Source: Oceanobacillus caeni (lineage in GTDB: Bacteria > Bacillota > Bacilli > Bacillales > Amphibacillaceae). Taken from it: a stretch of 64,000 bases of DNA. Each line of letters opens with the position of its first letter. Position 1 is the stretch's first letter. Under the pieces are notes generated by a model that was not told the DNA's origin, searched no databases, and saw only the letters and a program-made list of their open reading frames with translations. The position numbers and the translations under genes are program-made. Shown piece after piece: positions 45,044 through 54,924 of the stretch. The DNA lies in the NCBI RefSeq assembly GCF_019037185.1, contig NZ_JAHHXM010000009.1, positions 34,359-98,358 of the forward strand, given 5' to 3'.

Positions 45044-46111
45044 TTATACTACTTTTGATTTTTTCATTTGTTTACTTCTTAATTGTCCGCATGCTGCATC
45101 AATATCAGCACCGTTTTCCCAACGTACACCGCATTGGATACCATGTTCCTTCAATATTTCAAAGAACTGCTGGATGGAGTTAGAGTCACTACGTTGATAT
45201 TGAATATGCTCATCTACCGTATTGTAAGGAATTAAGTTAACATAGGCTAAATGACGGTGGTCTTTTAGTAACTTAGCAAGCTGTATAGCTTCTTCTTTAT
45301 GGTCATTGACGTCTTTAAGCATAATATATTCATACGTAATTCGGCGATTTTTCTTCTCTAGATAATACTTAATTGCTGGCATTAACTTTTCTAATGGAAA
45401 TGCCTTATTAATCTTCATAATACTAGTACGTAATTCGTTATTAGGTGCATGTAGGGAAACAGCAAGATTCACTTGAATATCTGTATCAGCAAATTCATAA
45501 ATCTTATGAGCTAGACCACTTGTAGATACCGTAATATGTCTAGCACCAATATTTAACCCACGATCATCATTCACTACATATAAGAAATTCATTAAGTTCT
45601 TGAAGTTATCTAAAGGCTCCCCTATTCCCATAACTACGATATGACTAACGCGCTCTTCTTTTCCTTGTTCGTCTAGGTGTTTCTGTACATTCATGATTTG
45701 TTCTACAATTTCGCCACTAGTTAAATCACGGCTCTTTCTTAATAAACCACTTGCACAAAATGAGCAACCAATGTTACATCCTACCTGTGTCGTAACACAA
45801 ACAGATAAACCATAACTAAAACGCATAAGGACTGTTTCAATTAAATTTCCGTCTGTAAGTCTAAACAAGAACTTTTTCGTACCATCTTTAGATTCCTGTC
45901 TAATTTCCTCATCTAGTGTGTGCAATACAAAATTATCTTCTAACAATTCTATCGTTTGCTTGTTCACGTTTTTCATTTCATTAAAGTTATTCACACGCTT
46001 TTTATATAGCCAATCCCATACTTGATTAGCTCTAAAGCGTTTCTCACCATGCTCCATTAGCCAATCTTCTAATTCATGAAAAGTTAGCCCATATATGGAT
46101 GTTTTGTTCAC
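45044..46111 (-). CDS. rlmN: 23S rRNA (adenine-2503-C2) methyltransferase RlmN
   Basis: The 355-residue radical SAM enzyme has [10 protein letters not shown] (Cys112, Cys116, Cys119 binding the 4Fe-4S cluster), GEPLDNF, and the second conserved cysteine at 341 (DIDAACGQL). It methylates A2503 of 23S rRNA and A37 of some tRNAs. Features of the resistance enzyme Cfr are not apparent. Single gene here, whereas B. subtilis keeps rlmN in the prpC-prkC region; a second copy elsewhere in this genome cannot be excluded. Confidence 0.93.
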   Translation of the reverse strand: MNKTSIYGLTFHELEDWLMEHGEKRFRANQVWDWLYKKRVNNFNEMKNVNKQTIELLEDNFVLHTLDEEIRQESKDGTKKFLFRLTDGNLIETVLMRFSYGLSVCVTTQVGCNIGCSFCASGLLRKSRDLTSGEIVEQIMNVQKHLDEQGKEERVSHIVVMGIGEPLDNFKNLMNFLYVVNDDRGLNIGARHITVSTSGLAHKIYEFADTDIQVNLAVSLHAPNNELRTSIMKINKAFPLEKLMPAIKYYLEKKNRRITYEYIMLKDVNDHKEEAIQLAKLLKDHRHLAYVNLIPYNTVDEHIQYQRSDSNSIQQFFEILKEHGIQCGVRWENGADIDAACGQLRSKQMKKSKVV

Positions 46112-46315
46112 GATAAACCCTCATTTCGATTCATTAAAGTCCTACCATACATCATACTCCATGTGGTATAAGGAAATCAAATTGAAAATAGTGGATATTA
46201 TGGGGTACTCTATTGTATATTTTACAATACATGAGTCTAATGAAATACTTGAAGGAATACAAGGTTTAATTCATAATTAAAGATAATACTAATAGATAAA
46301 GTAGGTATATGAAAT

Positions 46316-47353
46316 ATGAGTAAAATACGAAGAAACGATCCATGTCCCTGTGGGAGTGGTAAAAAATACAAAAAATGTTGTGGCGCTTCTAATGTAATTG
46401 CTTTTAGCCCAGACCTTTATAATATAGAATTAGATAAATTACATACAGAACTTATAAACTTTACTAAATTTAAACACCAGGATGCTTTTATCGAGGCTGT
46501 TAGCGACTTCCATCAACCCTTTATTAAAGAAGATGATGAACGATCAGATATTTATATTAAGAGTATTTCATTATGGACTGTCTTTAATGTACCGTTTATA
46601 GAAAATAAACAAACCCCTTTTAATGCCTTCTATGAAAAGTATAAGTCTAATATAAAATACAAAAAGGTAGTAGAAACATTTTCGAAATGGGATCAATATA
46701 AACCAGGCGTTTTCGAAATCATGTCGAAAAGCGAACAGGAAAACAAGATAACTTTACGCAATGTTGTTTCTAATGAATTATTCCATATCGCCTATAGAAA
46801 CGCAGAAATGCTAAATGAAGGTAACCTTGCTGTCGGTATACTAGTTCCATATGTTCAGAAATATGAATTCTTCTCCACGATGGTTCTACTTGGAGATGCT
46901 AAGAAGAATCAAGTAATCGATATCGCATCCCGATATACGAAAAAATACGGTTCCCTCGTTCAACATTATCCCGATTTTCTAGCGGAAATTCTTACGTTGG
47001 ATGAACAAGAGGAAGATGAGAAGTTGGAGTGGGATAATCCCTTGCATGAACATGTTGTACAAGAGTTTACCAATCACATGCGGATGAAAAACATCGAGGG
47101 AAAATATACAAGCATCGGAGAACAACTATGGAACGTCTATTGCAAAAATGAAAACCCTAATTTTAAAAAGGCAGCAGGGTATGCTGGAGCATTAGATTAC
47201 CTCGTTCAAAATCTAATTCTAGAAAATGAAGTTACTCAAAGTGAAGTCGCAAAAGAATACGAAACATCAGCTACAACCATCTCATCTAATTTCAGAAAGC
47301 TTCAGACTGCTTTAGATGAAGAGATTCAACAAGTTATAAAGGAACTTAAATAG
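46316..47353 (+). CDS. SEC-C zinc-motif protein with C-terminal HTH-like region
   Basis: The 345-residue protein starts with the SEC-C motif [17 protein letters not shown] (residues 7-23), the small zinc fold at the end of SecA. The middle is unassigned. The C-terminal 60 residues ([20 protein letters not shown]) look like a helix-turn-helix. It may join nucleic-acid binding with protein binding; its task is unknown. The ribosome site is weak (GTAGGTAT). Confidence 0.75.
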   Translation: MSKIRRNDPCPCGSGKKYKKCCGASNVIAFSPDLYNIELDKLHTELINFTKFKHQDAFIEAVSDFHQPFIKEDDERSDIYIKSISLWTVFNVPFIENKQTPFNAFYEKYKSNIKYKKVVETFSKWDQYKPGVFEIMSKSEQENKITLRNVVSNELFHIAYRNAEMLNEGNLAVGILVPYVQKYEFFSTMVLLGDAKKNQVIDIASRYTKKYGSLVQHYPDFLAEILTLDEQEEDEKLEWDNPLHEHVVQEFTNHMRMKNIEGKYTSIGEQLWNVYCKNENPNFKKAAGYAGALDYLVQNLILENEVTQSEVAKEYETSATTISSNFRKLQTALDEEIQQVIKELK

Positions 47354-47413
47354 CCAAATCTATGGGCTACTGTAAACATATGAAGTAAATAACAGCAAAT
47401 ATCGCAACACCTT

Positions 47414-47450
47414 AAGGGCCTGATAAATATTGATTTATCAGGCCTTTAAA
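47414..47450 (+). terminator. terminator of the SEC-C gene
   Basis: AAGGGCCTGATAAAT pairs with ATTTATCAGGCCTTT around a 4-base loop. Confidence 0.85.
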
Positions 47451-47544
47451 CTTTAGTCAAGCCTTTCTTAAGCTAAAAATTGGACTCTACCAGAGGAAGT
47501 CTTTATCATTGCTTATTAAGAAAACACTTATTGAGGTGAATAGA

Positions 47545-48564
47545 ATGAGCATACATGCAAGAGCAAGAAAGTTTAATGATATACCATTATCTATTCTAGA
47601 TTTAGCACCAATTGTGGAAGGAAGCACAGCGGCAGATTCCTTTAAAGAAAGTGTAGAACTTGCACAACATGCTGAAAAATGGGGATATAATCGTTATTGG
47701 CTAGCAGAACATCATAATATGCCTGGAATTGCAAGCTCCGCTACTTCTATTCTAATTGGTCATATTGCGGAAAAGACAAATTATATGCGTATTGGTTCAG
47801 GTGGAGTGATGCTACCTAACCATGCAACCATCGTGGTGGCAGAACAATTTGGAACATTAGAATCCTTGTATCCAGGACGTATCGACCTAGGTTTAGGACG
47901 AGCACCAGGGACAGACCAGGCAACTGCTTATGCATTACGTAGAACATTAAATATGGGGCCTGAAGAGTTTCCAATGCAAGTAAATGAATTACAAGACTAC
48001 TTTAAAGAAGAGCCCATTTCTAGGGTACGAGCTATCCCTGGACAAGGCTTGGATATCCCCATTTGGCTACTAGGTTCTAGCGATTTTAGTGCAAGACTAG
48101 CAGCTGAAAAAGGTCTGTATTTCTCATTTGCAAGTCATTTCGCACCAGCATATTTACTTCAAGCGCTTAAGTTATATCGCGATAACTTTAAACCGTCTGA
48201 AACGTTAGAAAAACCACATGCAATGATTGGCGTTAATGTTATTGCAGCTGAAACAGATGAAAAGGCACAGTATTTAGCTTCCTCTCATCAAATGCAATTT
48301 TTAAATATTCGTAAAGGGATCAGTTCCAAATTGCAGCCACCAGTTAAGAATATGGATGAAGTTTGGTCTCCTCTTGAAAAGGCAGCTGTGGAAGAATCAC
48401 TTGATCCGAATACAACGATTATTGGTAGTCCTGAGACAGTAAAAAGAAAGCTTGAAAGAATCCAAGAAGTAACACAAGCAGATGAATTAATTATTAGCTC
48501 ACAAATCTATCATCTTGAAGATCGCTTACGTTCTTATGAAATTATATCGGAACTAATGGATTAA
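47545..48564 (+). CDS. LLM class flavin-dependent oxidoreductase
   Basis: The 339-residue protein has the luciferase-like monooxygenase landmarks [56 protein letters not shown] and [11 protein letters not shown]. It belongs to the B. subtilis YceB/YddN-like group that uses reduced FMN and oxygen; substrate unknown. The ATG at 47545 has GAGGTGAATAGA before it; the in-frame TTG at 47509 lacks a ribosome site. Confidence 0.9.
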   Translation: MSIHARARKFNDIPLSILDLAPIVEGSTAADSFKESVELAQHAEKWGYNRYWLAEHHNMPGIASSATSILIGHIAEKTNYMRIGSGGVMLPNHATIVVAEQFGTLESLYPGRIDLGLGRAPGTDQATAYALRRTLNMGPEEFPMQVNELQDYFKEEPISRVRAIPGQGLDIPIWLLGSSDFSARLAAEKGLYFSFASHFAPAYLLQALKLYRDNFKPSETLEKPHAMIGVNVIAAETDEKAQYLASSHQMQFLNIRKGISSKLQPPVKNMDEVWSPLEKAAVEESLDPNTTIIGSPETVKRKLERIQEVTQADELIISSQIYHLEDRLRSYEIISELMD

Positions 48565-48567
48565 AAA

Positions 48568-48600
48568 TAACCGTGGCCAGTAAAAGCCACGGGTATTTTT
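48568..48600 (+). terminator. terminator of the monooxygenase gene
   Basis: ATACCGTGGC pairs with GCCACGGGTAT, followed by TTTTTTT. Confidence 0.88.
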
Positions 48601-48677
48601 TTATCCACCTAGAGTTTTTGAAGCTACTTCCGACATCTTACCATCCTGTCTTTGCGCAATACATGTTTCATTCGGAT

Positions 48678-49472
48678 TCAATATTCATCATACATCTCTG
48701 GTCTTCGGCTTGAAAAGATGGGAACATTTTGACGTATTTCAGGTACGGATTCCAATGAAACTGATTCAACGATGGTTTCTTCTGTCTCTTCACTACCAAC
48801 TTGCAGGTGATTCCCCCATGGGTCTATTACCATGGAAGTGCCGGCGAAGTCCTCGCCATCATAAGAGCCAACACTGTTACATGACACAACATAAAATTGA
48901 TTTTCGATCGCCCTTGCAATCTGAAGTGCTTTCCAATGCTCTTTGCGGGCTGTTGGCCATTCCGCAACAACATATAAAATTTGTGCACCTTGTAGTGCCA
49001 AACTTCTTGCCAATTCCGGAAATCTTAAGTCATAACAAATAATAAATCCCATTTTTATACCGTCTAATTCAAATACCTTTGCCTTCTTCTGACCACCAGT
49101 TAAATATTTAGGCTCATCTAACATAGGGACAAGGTGGATCTTATCGTAAGTATAAACTACCTCTCCTTGGCGATTAAGAGCGATACTCGTATTGTAGAAC
49201 TTTCCATCCTTTTTATTTGCAAAAGAACCACCAATAATATTGATTTGATAGGTTCTTGCTAATTCTTTTAGAAAAGATGTGGTTGGTTCACCGTCTATGT
49301 CAGCTAACACATCCAATTCAGGAAGAGTATATGCCGTCGTCCACATTTCTGGTAGAACAATAGTGTCCGGTTTCTCTTCCTTCACTGTTTCTTTTACCCA
49401 ATTTTTAACCTTTTGTCTGTTTTCTTCCGGTTTCCCGGCTACAACATTCATCTGATAAATGGCATGTTTCAT
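48678..49472 (-). CDS. carbon-nitrogen hydrolase (nitrilase superfamily omega-amidase)
   Basis: The 264-residue protein has the full catalytic triad Glu42 (LPEMW), Lys111 (YDKIHLVPM) and Cys146 (IICYDLRFPE). It resembles MtnU/YafV-type amidases that hydrolyse 2-oxoglutaramate or 2-keto-4-methylthiobutyrate amides. No methionine-salvage genes are adjacent, so the exact substrate is unsure. ATG 49472 is 8 bases from GGGGGAGG; other in-frame starts at 49478 and 49490 are poorly spaced. Confidence 0.88.
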   Translation of the reverse strand: MKHAIYQMNVVAGKPEENRQKVKNWVKETVKEEKPDTIVLPEMWTTAYTLPELDVLADIDGEPTTSFLKELARTYQINIIGGSFANKKDGKFYNTSIALNRQGEVVYTYDKIHLVPMLDEPKYLTGGQKKAKVFELDGIKMGFIICYDLRFPELARSLALQGAQILYVVAEWPTARKEHWKALQIARAIENQFYVVSCNSVGSYDGEDFAGTSMVIDPWGNHLQVGSEETEETIVESVSLESVPEIRQNVPIFSSRRPEMYDEY

Positions 49473-49547
49473 TACCATTGCCTCCCCCAATTTTTGTGAG
49501 TAAACTTATGCAGTATTTATTTCTAAACTTTCCTGTCTGCGAAAAGA

Positions 49548-50147
49548 TTACTTAAACCAACCTTTTTCCTTAAAGCGCGATATTGCCTCTATTCGATTGC
49601 TTACATTCAATTTATCTAGAATAACCGAGATATAATTACGTACGGTGCCCGTTGTTAAGAACAACTGATTGGCAATTTCTTTCGTGTTTTTACCATCTGC
49701 AATTAACTTGATAACTTGCTCCTCTCTTTCCGTCAAAGGATTCTCTTCTTCATAGACCATATCCACTAACTCAGGTGCATATACTTTTCTCCCACTCATG
49801 ATAGTCCGTATCGAATTTGCTAGTTCTTCACTAGGGCTATCTTTTAATAAGTAACCATTGACTTTCGCCTTTCTAGCACGATCGAAATAACCGGAACGGG
49901 CAAACGTTGTTAGAATAATTACTTTACAAGGATCATCCACTAATTGTTCAGCTGCATCTAATCCACTCATAACAGGCATTTCTATATCCATAATACATAT
50001 GTCTGGTTGATACTGCTTGACGAACTTCAAGGCTTCCTCCCCATTTTTCGCCTTCCCTACTACTTCCATATCTTCTTCTAAATCAAGAAGAGCACCCAGA
50101 GCGCCAAGCATCATTCCTTGATCTTCAGCTATGACAATACGAATCAT
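49548..50147 (-). CDS. desR: response regulator DesR
   Basis: The 199-residue protein has a receiver domain with Asp54 (CIMDIEMPV) and Lys in LLKDSPSEEL, and a LuxR-type HTH (NPLTEREEQVIKLIADG, TTGTVRNYISVILDKL). It is the partner of the kinase encoded just upstream (4-base overlap). Length, order and Asp54 match B. subtilis DesR, which activates the desaturase gene in the cold. Single known target would be des, 1.5 kb away. Confidence 0.9.
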   Translation of the reverse strand: MIRIVIAEDQGMMLGALGALLDLEEDMEVVGKAKNGEEALKFVKQYQPDICIMDIEMPVMSGLDAAEQLVDDPCKVIILTTFARSGYFDRARKAKVNGYLLKDSPSEELANSIRTIMSGRKVYAPELVDMVYEEENPLTEREEQVIKLIADGKNTKEIANQLFLTTGTVRNYISVILDKLNVSNRIEAISRFKEKGWFK

Positions 50148-51277
50148 ACTACCCCTCCCGTTTGATTTGGTCCGGTTATTTTTGGTACTTGAACGGTAAT
50201 TAACGTGCCTTCAAATGCTTCCGCTTTCAAATCTCCGTTCACAAATTCTAATCTTTCACTCATTCCACGTAACCCATTCCCAACTGACCACTCAGGGTTC
50301 GTGATTCCAATTCCATTATCCCATACTGTAATGGATATTTCACTTTCCGATTGTAGAATAGAAATTTTACAAACAGATGCTTTACTATGTTTTACAACAT
50401 TTGTAACTGCTTCTTTTAAACACATACTTAAAACATTTTCTACTAATAAAGGTGTATCTAAAAGCCGAGTACTTCCATTAATAATACAATCAATTTGCGC
50501 AGCCTTTAATACTTGTTGAATATGTACCATCTCGTCCTCCAGTTTAACAGCTCTCATCGTAGAAACTATGTCTCTTACTTCCTTTAATGCTGTCCTAGCT
50601 GTTTGATGGATGTCATTTAATTCATTTGTTGCTTTATCCGGATCCCGATAAATTAATTTCCCCGCAAGATCACTTTTTAAGCCGATAAGAGAGAGTTTCT
50701 GACCTAATGTATCATGTAAGTCCCGTGCAATACGTTGGCGCTCCTCTGCTACTAATAATTCCGAAATACGCTCATTGGCATCTTGCAAATCACTTTCCAA
50801 CTTTTCTCTTTTATTACGGTTATACATATTAAATGGTAGTAGGATAACACCAATAATACTTACAATGACAAAAGGAAGTTGCGTTAGGTACGTTGCACTA
50901 TCCACGATGAACCCAAGGATAACAGCCCCTAAGGTAGTAACTACATGTACAATATATAACGTGATAAAACCTGCCCTTTGTTGAATATTACCGATAAAGA
51001 AGGCTAGAAATAAGGAAAAATATACATATCCAAAATAAATGGTCATGACGAAACTAATCGTCATTTGGACACCTACAGATACGTAAACAGTCCAACCTTT
51101 TTTAATAAATGCCAAGCGATATGTAGCGAAAAATAAAACAACCATAAAAAGCCCGATTGAAATTTCCATCCATCTGAATGTACGGAAAATAAAATAGAAT
51201 GGTAGTACACAGAAAATGATCCATGCGTATAAACTTAGACCCGTATTTGTAGGAAAAAGATGATACCAATTTTGCAT
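50144..51277 (-). CDS. desK: sensor histidine kinase DesK
   Basis: The 377-residue protein has four or five N-terminal membrane helices (up to about 150), a short coiled coil, a HisKA_3 domain with IARDLHDTLGQKL and an ATPase domain (SVGNGLRGMSERLE). With the chosen ATG the phospho-accepting histidine is His188, the same number as in B. subtilis DesK. The start at 51277 has GGAGG 8 bases upstream; the frame start 18 bases before contains that site. Thermosensing through membrane thickness is known for DesK. Confidence 0.92.
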   Translation of the reverse strand: MQNWYHLFPTNTGLSLYAWIIFCVLPFYFIFRTFRWMEISIGLFMVVLFFATYRLAFIKKGWTVYVSVGVQMTISFVMTIYFGYVYFSLFLAFFIGNIQQRAGFITLYIVHVVTTLGAVILGFIVDSATYLTQLPFVIVSIIGVILLPFNMYNRNKREKLESDLQDANERISELLVAEERQRIARDLHDTLGQKLSLIGLKSDLAGKLIYRDPDKATNELNDIHQTARTALKEVRDIVSTMRAVKLEDEMVHIQQVLKAAQIDCIINGSTRLLDTPLLVENVLSMCLKEAVTNVVKHSKASVCKISILQSESEISITVWDNGIGITNPEWSVGNGLRGMSERLEFVNGDLKAEAFEGTLITVQVPKITGPNQTGGVV

Positions 51278-51355
51278 AAATGTACCTCCATCCAAAAGCC
51301 AATTCTTTCATTTTAAGTAAGTATATCAGATTAGTGAAAGATACGCGTAGCAATG

Positions 51356-51509
51356 AGCAAAGGCTCCAGCGCCCGTTTAGCGACGTACGGACTGGACTGA
51401 GCCGCAGGAGATAAAGGAAACACGACGAACGGTGTGAGTCGATGTTGACTTATCGCACGGAGGTGAAGGAAGTCTCGCTAGTCGCTGGGCGCTGGAGCCG
51501 GACGTGGCC
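51356..51509. repeat. dispersed hairpin repeat, family B, copy 2
   Basis: Differs from copy 1 by only a few bases. Its ends are inverted: GGCTCCAGCGCCC at left and GGGCGCTGGAGCC at right, with inner AGCGAC and GTCGCT, so the whole unit can fold back. It lies between des and desK, genes that form one operon in B. subtilis. Confidence 0.93.
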
Positions 51510-51566
51510 TTTTCTGAATAATTATCCACCTGAGGCAAATTTTATAATTTCCTAAACCACTATGAA

Positions 51567-51603
51567 AAGAACCCTTTACACCAATTTATTGGTAAAGGGT
51601 TCT
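51567..51603 (-). terminator. terminator of des
   Basis: AGAACCCTTTAC pairs with GTAAAGGGTTCT around a 12-base loop, 6 bases after the des stop, with TTTTC on the minus strand. It separates des from desK-desR. Confidence 0.85.
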
Positions 51604-51608
51604 CCTCA

Positions 51609-52661
51609 TTATTCTTCCTGGAACTTTGCTGTGTTTACTTTTAACGAAACTCTTAAATCCTTTTGCCTTTGCATTGCTTTATATTCTTTAAAACTTACGA
51701 ATGTTCGACTTGCTTGGTCATAAAGGCGGAAGCGAATCGATTGTAGGCTTGTTTTTAATGTTATGGTTGTTGCTTTTTGTAATGGCGGAGTAGATTCATG
51801 CGCTTTTTCCAGTTGGTAATTCGGAACTCTCGGACTTAAATGATGCACATGGTGAAATCCTATATTCCCTGTTAACCATTGCAAGACTTTCGGAAGTTTA
51901 TAATACGAGCTTCCATCAACAGCAGCTTTTACATAATCCCATTCTTCCTCATTCTCAAAATAGGAATCTTCAAATTGATGCTGCACATAAAACAGCCAAA
52001 CACCTAGTGATCCGGCAATAAATATAATCGGTAGTTGAACCATTAATAATGATTGCCACCCAATGAACCAAACCAATAATACATAAATAACAACAAGGGA
52101 GACATTGATTAAATAGGTATTCCACCGTTCCTTACGTTTTGCACCTTTACGATTAAAACGGTTCGAAATGAGGAAAAGATAAAAAGGGCCTAATCCAAAC
52201 ATAACAAGGGGGTTGCGATACAATCGGTAACCTAATCTCCCCCAAAAGGACGCTTCCGTATACTCATCCACTGTCATGACCCAAACATCACCAGTTCCAC
52301 GTTTATCTAAGTTGCTACTAGTAGCATGATGAATGGAATGATCCCGTTTCCACTTTTCAAAAGCAAAGTGAGTAATAATCCCCGTAATCGTTCCCAGTAT
52401 ACGATTCGCTTTTCCACTTTTGAAAAAGGACATATGCGTACAGTCATGAAAAATAATAAAGATTCGGACAACAAATCCCGCTGCAACAATAGAAAAAGGC
52501 AGGCTTAACCAAAATGAGATAGATAGACTTTGATATGCCAAAAACCACAGTAAGAAAAACGGTACAAACGAATTAATAATCTGGATAATACTAATTTTCA
52601 TATCAGATGTTGCAAATGGAGCAACACTTTTTCTTAATTGTGCTTGCTTTTGTTTGCTCAT
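51609..52661 (-). CDS. des: membrane fatty acid desaturase Des
   Basis: The 350-residue protein has the three histidine boxes of acyl-lipid desaturases: HDCTH (72-76), HSIHH (108-112) and HHVHH (270-274), with membrane helices at about 27-70 and 185-225. It places a cis double bond in phospholipid acyl chains to restore fluidity in the cold. A palindrome upstream is the likely DesR site. The gene is followed by its own terminator. Confidence 0.93.
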   Translation of the reverse strand: MSKQKQAQLRKSVAPFATSDMKISIIQIINSFVPFFLLWFLAYQSLSISFWLSLPFSIVAAGFVVRIFIIFHDCTHMSFFKSGKANRILGTITGIITHFAFEKWKRDHSIHHATSSNLDKRGTGDVWVMTVDEYTEASFWGRLGYRLYRNPLVMFGLGPFYLFLISNRFNRKGAKRKERWNTYLINVSLVVIYVLLVWFIGWQSLLMVQLPIIFIAGSLGVWLFYVQHQFEDSYFENEEEWDYVKAAVDGSSYYKLPKVLQWLTGNIGFHHVHHLSPRVPNYQLEKAHESTPPLQKATTITLKTSLQSIRFRLYDQASRTFVSFKEYKAMQRQKDLRVSLKVNTAKFQEE

Positions 52662-52750
52662 TTTTTCCTCCTAAGAACTAGTACTAATAAAGTTACTATT
52701 AGTTTAAAAGAAATGAGCAAGTAATATAAGTCATAAACGTCAAGAAAGTA

Positions 52751-52768
52751 ATATGACAAATGTCATAT
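52751..52768. promoter_or_regulatory. predicted DesR operator before des
   Basis: ATATGACA-AA-TGTCATAT is a perfect inverted repeat 90 bases upstream of the des start, the right distance for an activator binding above the promoter. A half-site TAAGTCATAAACGTCA lies just downstream. Confidence 0.55.
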
Positions 52769-52810
52769 AGGGAGTGAAAAATGAGCTAGTCTATCCTAAA
52801 ATCAAACATA

Positions 52811-52840
52811 AAGAAAGTCGCAACTCGATTGGATTACGAC
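52811..52840 (-). terminator. terminator of purC
   Basis: On the minus strand GTCGTAA pairs with TTGCGAC (one G-U) around a 10-base loop, then TTTCTTT. It lies 26 bases after the purC stop. Confidence 0.75.
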
Positions 52841-52865
52841 ATATGTTTCATGGTTAGTTAAAACC

Positions 52866-53546
52866 TTAGTCTAGCAATAATTGCTCCAAATCTAATGGAA
52901 GAATATACTTGCCATCTTTATAAACTCTCATATTTCCACCAGATATTTCATCTATTAAAATGATTTCATTTGCTTTATTTCTACCAAATTCTAACTTAAT
53001 ATCATAAAGTTCCATACCTTTTTTACCTAATTCCTCTCTCACGACAAAAGAGATATCTTTTGTTAAGCTTTTAAGAACTTCATATTCATCTGTAGTTAAA
53101 ATACCTAGCATGTCTAATGCATCTTTACTAATCGGTGGATCTTGACGTTCGTCGTCCTTAATCGTAACTTCAACGAATGCATCAAGGGGTTGCCCTTCTT
53201 CTACATATGCCCCGTATCTTCTTAAGAAACTTCCGACAGCACGGAAACGACAAATAACTTCTAGTCCATTGCCAAATACAGTAGCTGGTGCAACCTTCAT
53301 CTCTTGTTTTTCAATATCCGCATCTATATAATGAGTTGGAATATTTCTTTCTTTTAGTTTTTCAAAGAAAAATTGTGTTAATGTTAATCCTGCCATACCA
53401 GCACCTTCAATGGATAGCCCTACTGAATTTGCACCGGGGTCAAAAACGCCATCCTCACCGGTAACGTCATCTTTAAACTTTAATAAATAATTTCCATCTT
53501 CTAGTTCAAATACATCTTTCGTTTTACCAGTGTATACATGCTTCAT
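52866..53546 (-). CDS. purC: SAICAR synthase, stand-alone copy
   Basis: The 226-residue protein opens with YTGKTKDVFELEDGNYLLKF and has VICRFRAVGSFLRRYG and YDIKLEFGRNKANEIILIDEISGG, the ATP-grasp and substrate parts of PurC. It adds aspartate to CAIR in purine synthesis. The FKDDVTGEDGVFDPG stretch differs from the usual KDSATAFNG form, so it belongs to a divergent PurC branch. No other pur gene is near and it has its own terminator. Start chosen at 53546 after AGAGGTG; a frame start at 53579 is less likely. Confidence 0.88.
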   Translation of the reverse strand: MKHVYTGKTKDVFELEDGNYLLKFKDDVTGEDGVFDPGANSVGLSIEGAGMAGLTLTQFFFEKLKERNIPTHYIDADIEKQEMKVAPATVFGNGLEVICRFRAVGSFLRRYGAYVEEGQPLDAFVEVTIKDDERQDPPISKDALDMLGILTTDEYEVLKSLTKDISFVVREELGKKGMELYDIKLEFGRNKANEIILIDEISGGNMRVYKDGKYILPLDLEQLLLD

Positions 53547-53740
53547 CTGCAGCACCTCTTTGGTAGAAATTTTTATCATATGGTTATTATGACATATTTT
53601 AAATAATATGTCACTATAACTTCTCCTTTTCCCCCAATTCCCTTAGGAATAGTTGTTCGCAATCTATTAATGTTTGGTTTTTGCGCCTCCTGTATGTCAG
53701 TTTAGAAGAGCGCTTGTTTTAAATTAAAATGAACAAAACA

Positions 53741-53789
53741 AAAAGAAAGATCATGTTTAAAAAACTTATCAAAACATGATCTTTCTTTC
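53741..53789 (-). terminator. terminator of copC-copD operon
   Basis: AAAGAAAGATCATGTTT pairs with AAACATGATCTTTCTTT around a 12-base loop, 40 bases after the copD stop. Confidence 0.85.
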
Positions 53790-53829
53790 ATAATTTATAA
53801 GGACTGTTTTATCCAACAAAATAAGCATT

Positions 53830-54921
53830 TTAGCGAACTACTACAGCCGTCATTAACATGGAGTATATACTCATTACAAATAGGCAACTAAATAGAAAAG
53901 ATACAATAAGTGATGCCTTTTTATAAAATGATAATACCATCAACCCCGTAAATAAAATAGATAGGATAAGTAAAAGTACAGTATTTAAATTTATATCCAA
54001 CCCGATGGTACTACTTGAGTCGATAATCCCATTTTGAAACAAACGGAAAATAGGCGATACTACATCACTTGTTAAATAGTTACCATGGGGTGGTGATTGC
54101 TGTGAAAATACAGCTGTAATCATAAAGATGACAAATAATATAAGACTCTCCACTCGAACCCAAGGAATAGGATTAAATGTCGCATCGTTGGACAGTTTAT
54201 ATTTCACGATAAAACCATTAATGAATGCATAAAAGACAAGTGGTAGTAAGAATAAATGTTTGATTAATAACCCTTGTCCGTATGAAACCATCCATGCATC
54301 CGTATATCCTTCGACTAATACATCTGTTAATAACAAACCACTAAGACCTGTCGCAACTAAACACCCAAAAGCAACCTGTGAAAACCAGCTTAAAAATTCA
54401 ATCCAATTATTATAATTGATCGCACACCAGCCAACAACAAACAGAATACCTACCCATAGGCTAACTGCAGTGAGATGGACAAAGTGGCTTATTATCCCTG
54501 TAGTTGGATTAATAGACCCCGCATGGCTGGACCAAGCAATAGTAAGTATTAATCCAACTGTTAGAATCATCCCTAAAAAGGCGAAAATACGCTTCTCGTT
54601 AGACCTAGCAACAACGATTAAAAATACTAAAATAGCGGAACCGAAAAGCGTAAAGTTCCATGCATCCCCTACTGAGTAGGTGGTTAACACAATTTTGATT
54701 GATTCAAATAAACCTAAGCGCGGTGCAATCAATACAATAATATCAAGGACAGGAATAAAGGCGAAAATCGGTAGTGTTATGGCACTAATAAATAACATAC
54801 GCTTTCGAATAATTACTTCAGGACGATTATTGCTTGGCACAAGTAATAGTAAAAAGCTCCCTAGTAAAACCGAAAAACATACATATAAAAGTACCTGACT
54901 TACCATCACTACGATATCCAT
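53830..54921 (-). CDS. copD: CopD family copper import membrane protein
   Basis: The 363-residue protein has about nine membrane helices. SHAGSINPTTGIISHFVHLTAVSLWVG holds the conserved histidines of CopD (landmarks SSHAGS and FVHLTAVSLWVG). It lies 3 bases after copC. In B. subtilis the two domains are fused in YcnJ, a copper uptake protein; here they are separate. Copper import is inferred from the family. Confidence 0.85.
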   Translation of the reverse strand: MDIVVMVSQVLLYVCFSVLLGSFLLLLVPSNNRPEVIIRKRMLFISAITLPIFAFIPVLDIIVLIAPRLGLFESIKIVLTTYSVGDAWNFTLFGSAILVFLIVVARSNEKRIFAFLGMILTVGLILTIAWSSHAGSINPTTGIISHFVHLTAVSLWVGILFVVGWCAINYNNWIEFLSWFSQVAFGCLVATGLSGLLLTDVLVEGYTDAWMVSYGQGLLIKHLFLLPLVFYAFINGFIVKYKLSNDATFNPIPWVRVESLILFVIFMITAVFSQQSPPHGNYLTSDVVSPIFRLFQNGIIDSSSTIGLDINLNTVLLLILSILFTGLMVLSFYKKASLIVSFLFSCLFVMSIYSMLMTAVVVR

Positions 54922-54924
54922 TCA

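Noticed and set aside
45044..46111. Cfr-type resistance methyltransferase
   Set aside because: Motifs around the cluster cysteines and the DIDAACGQL end fit ordinary RlmN.
46095..46280. Plus-strand frame of 61 codons before the SEC-C gene
   Set aside because: No ribosome site and overlaps the start of rlmN on the other strand.
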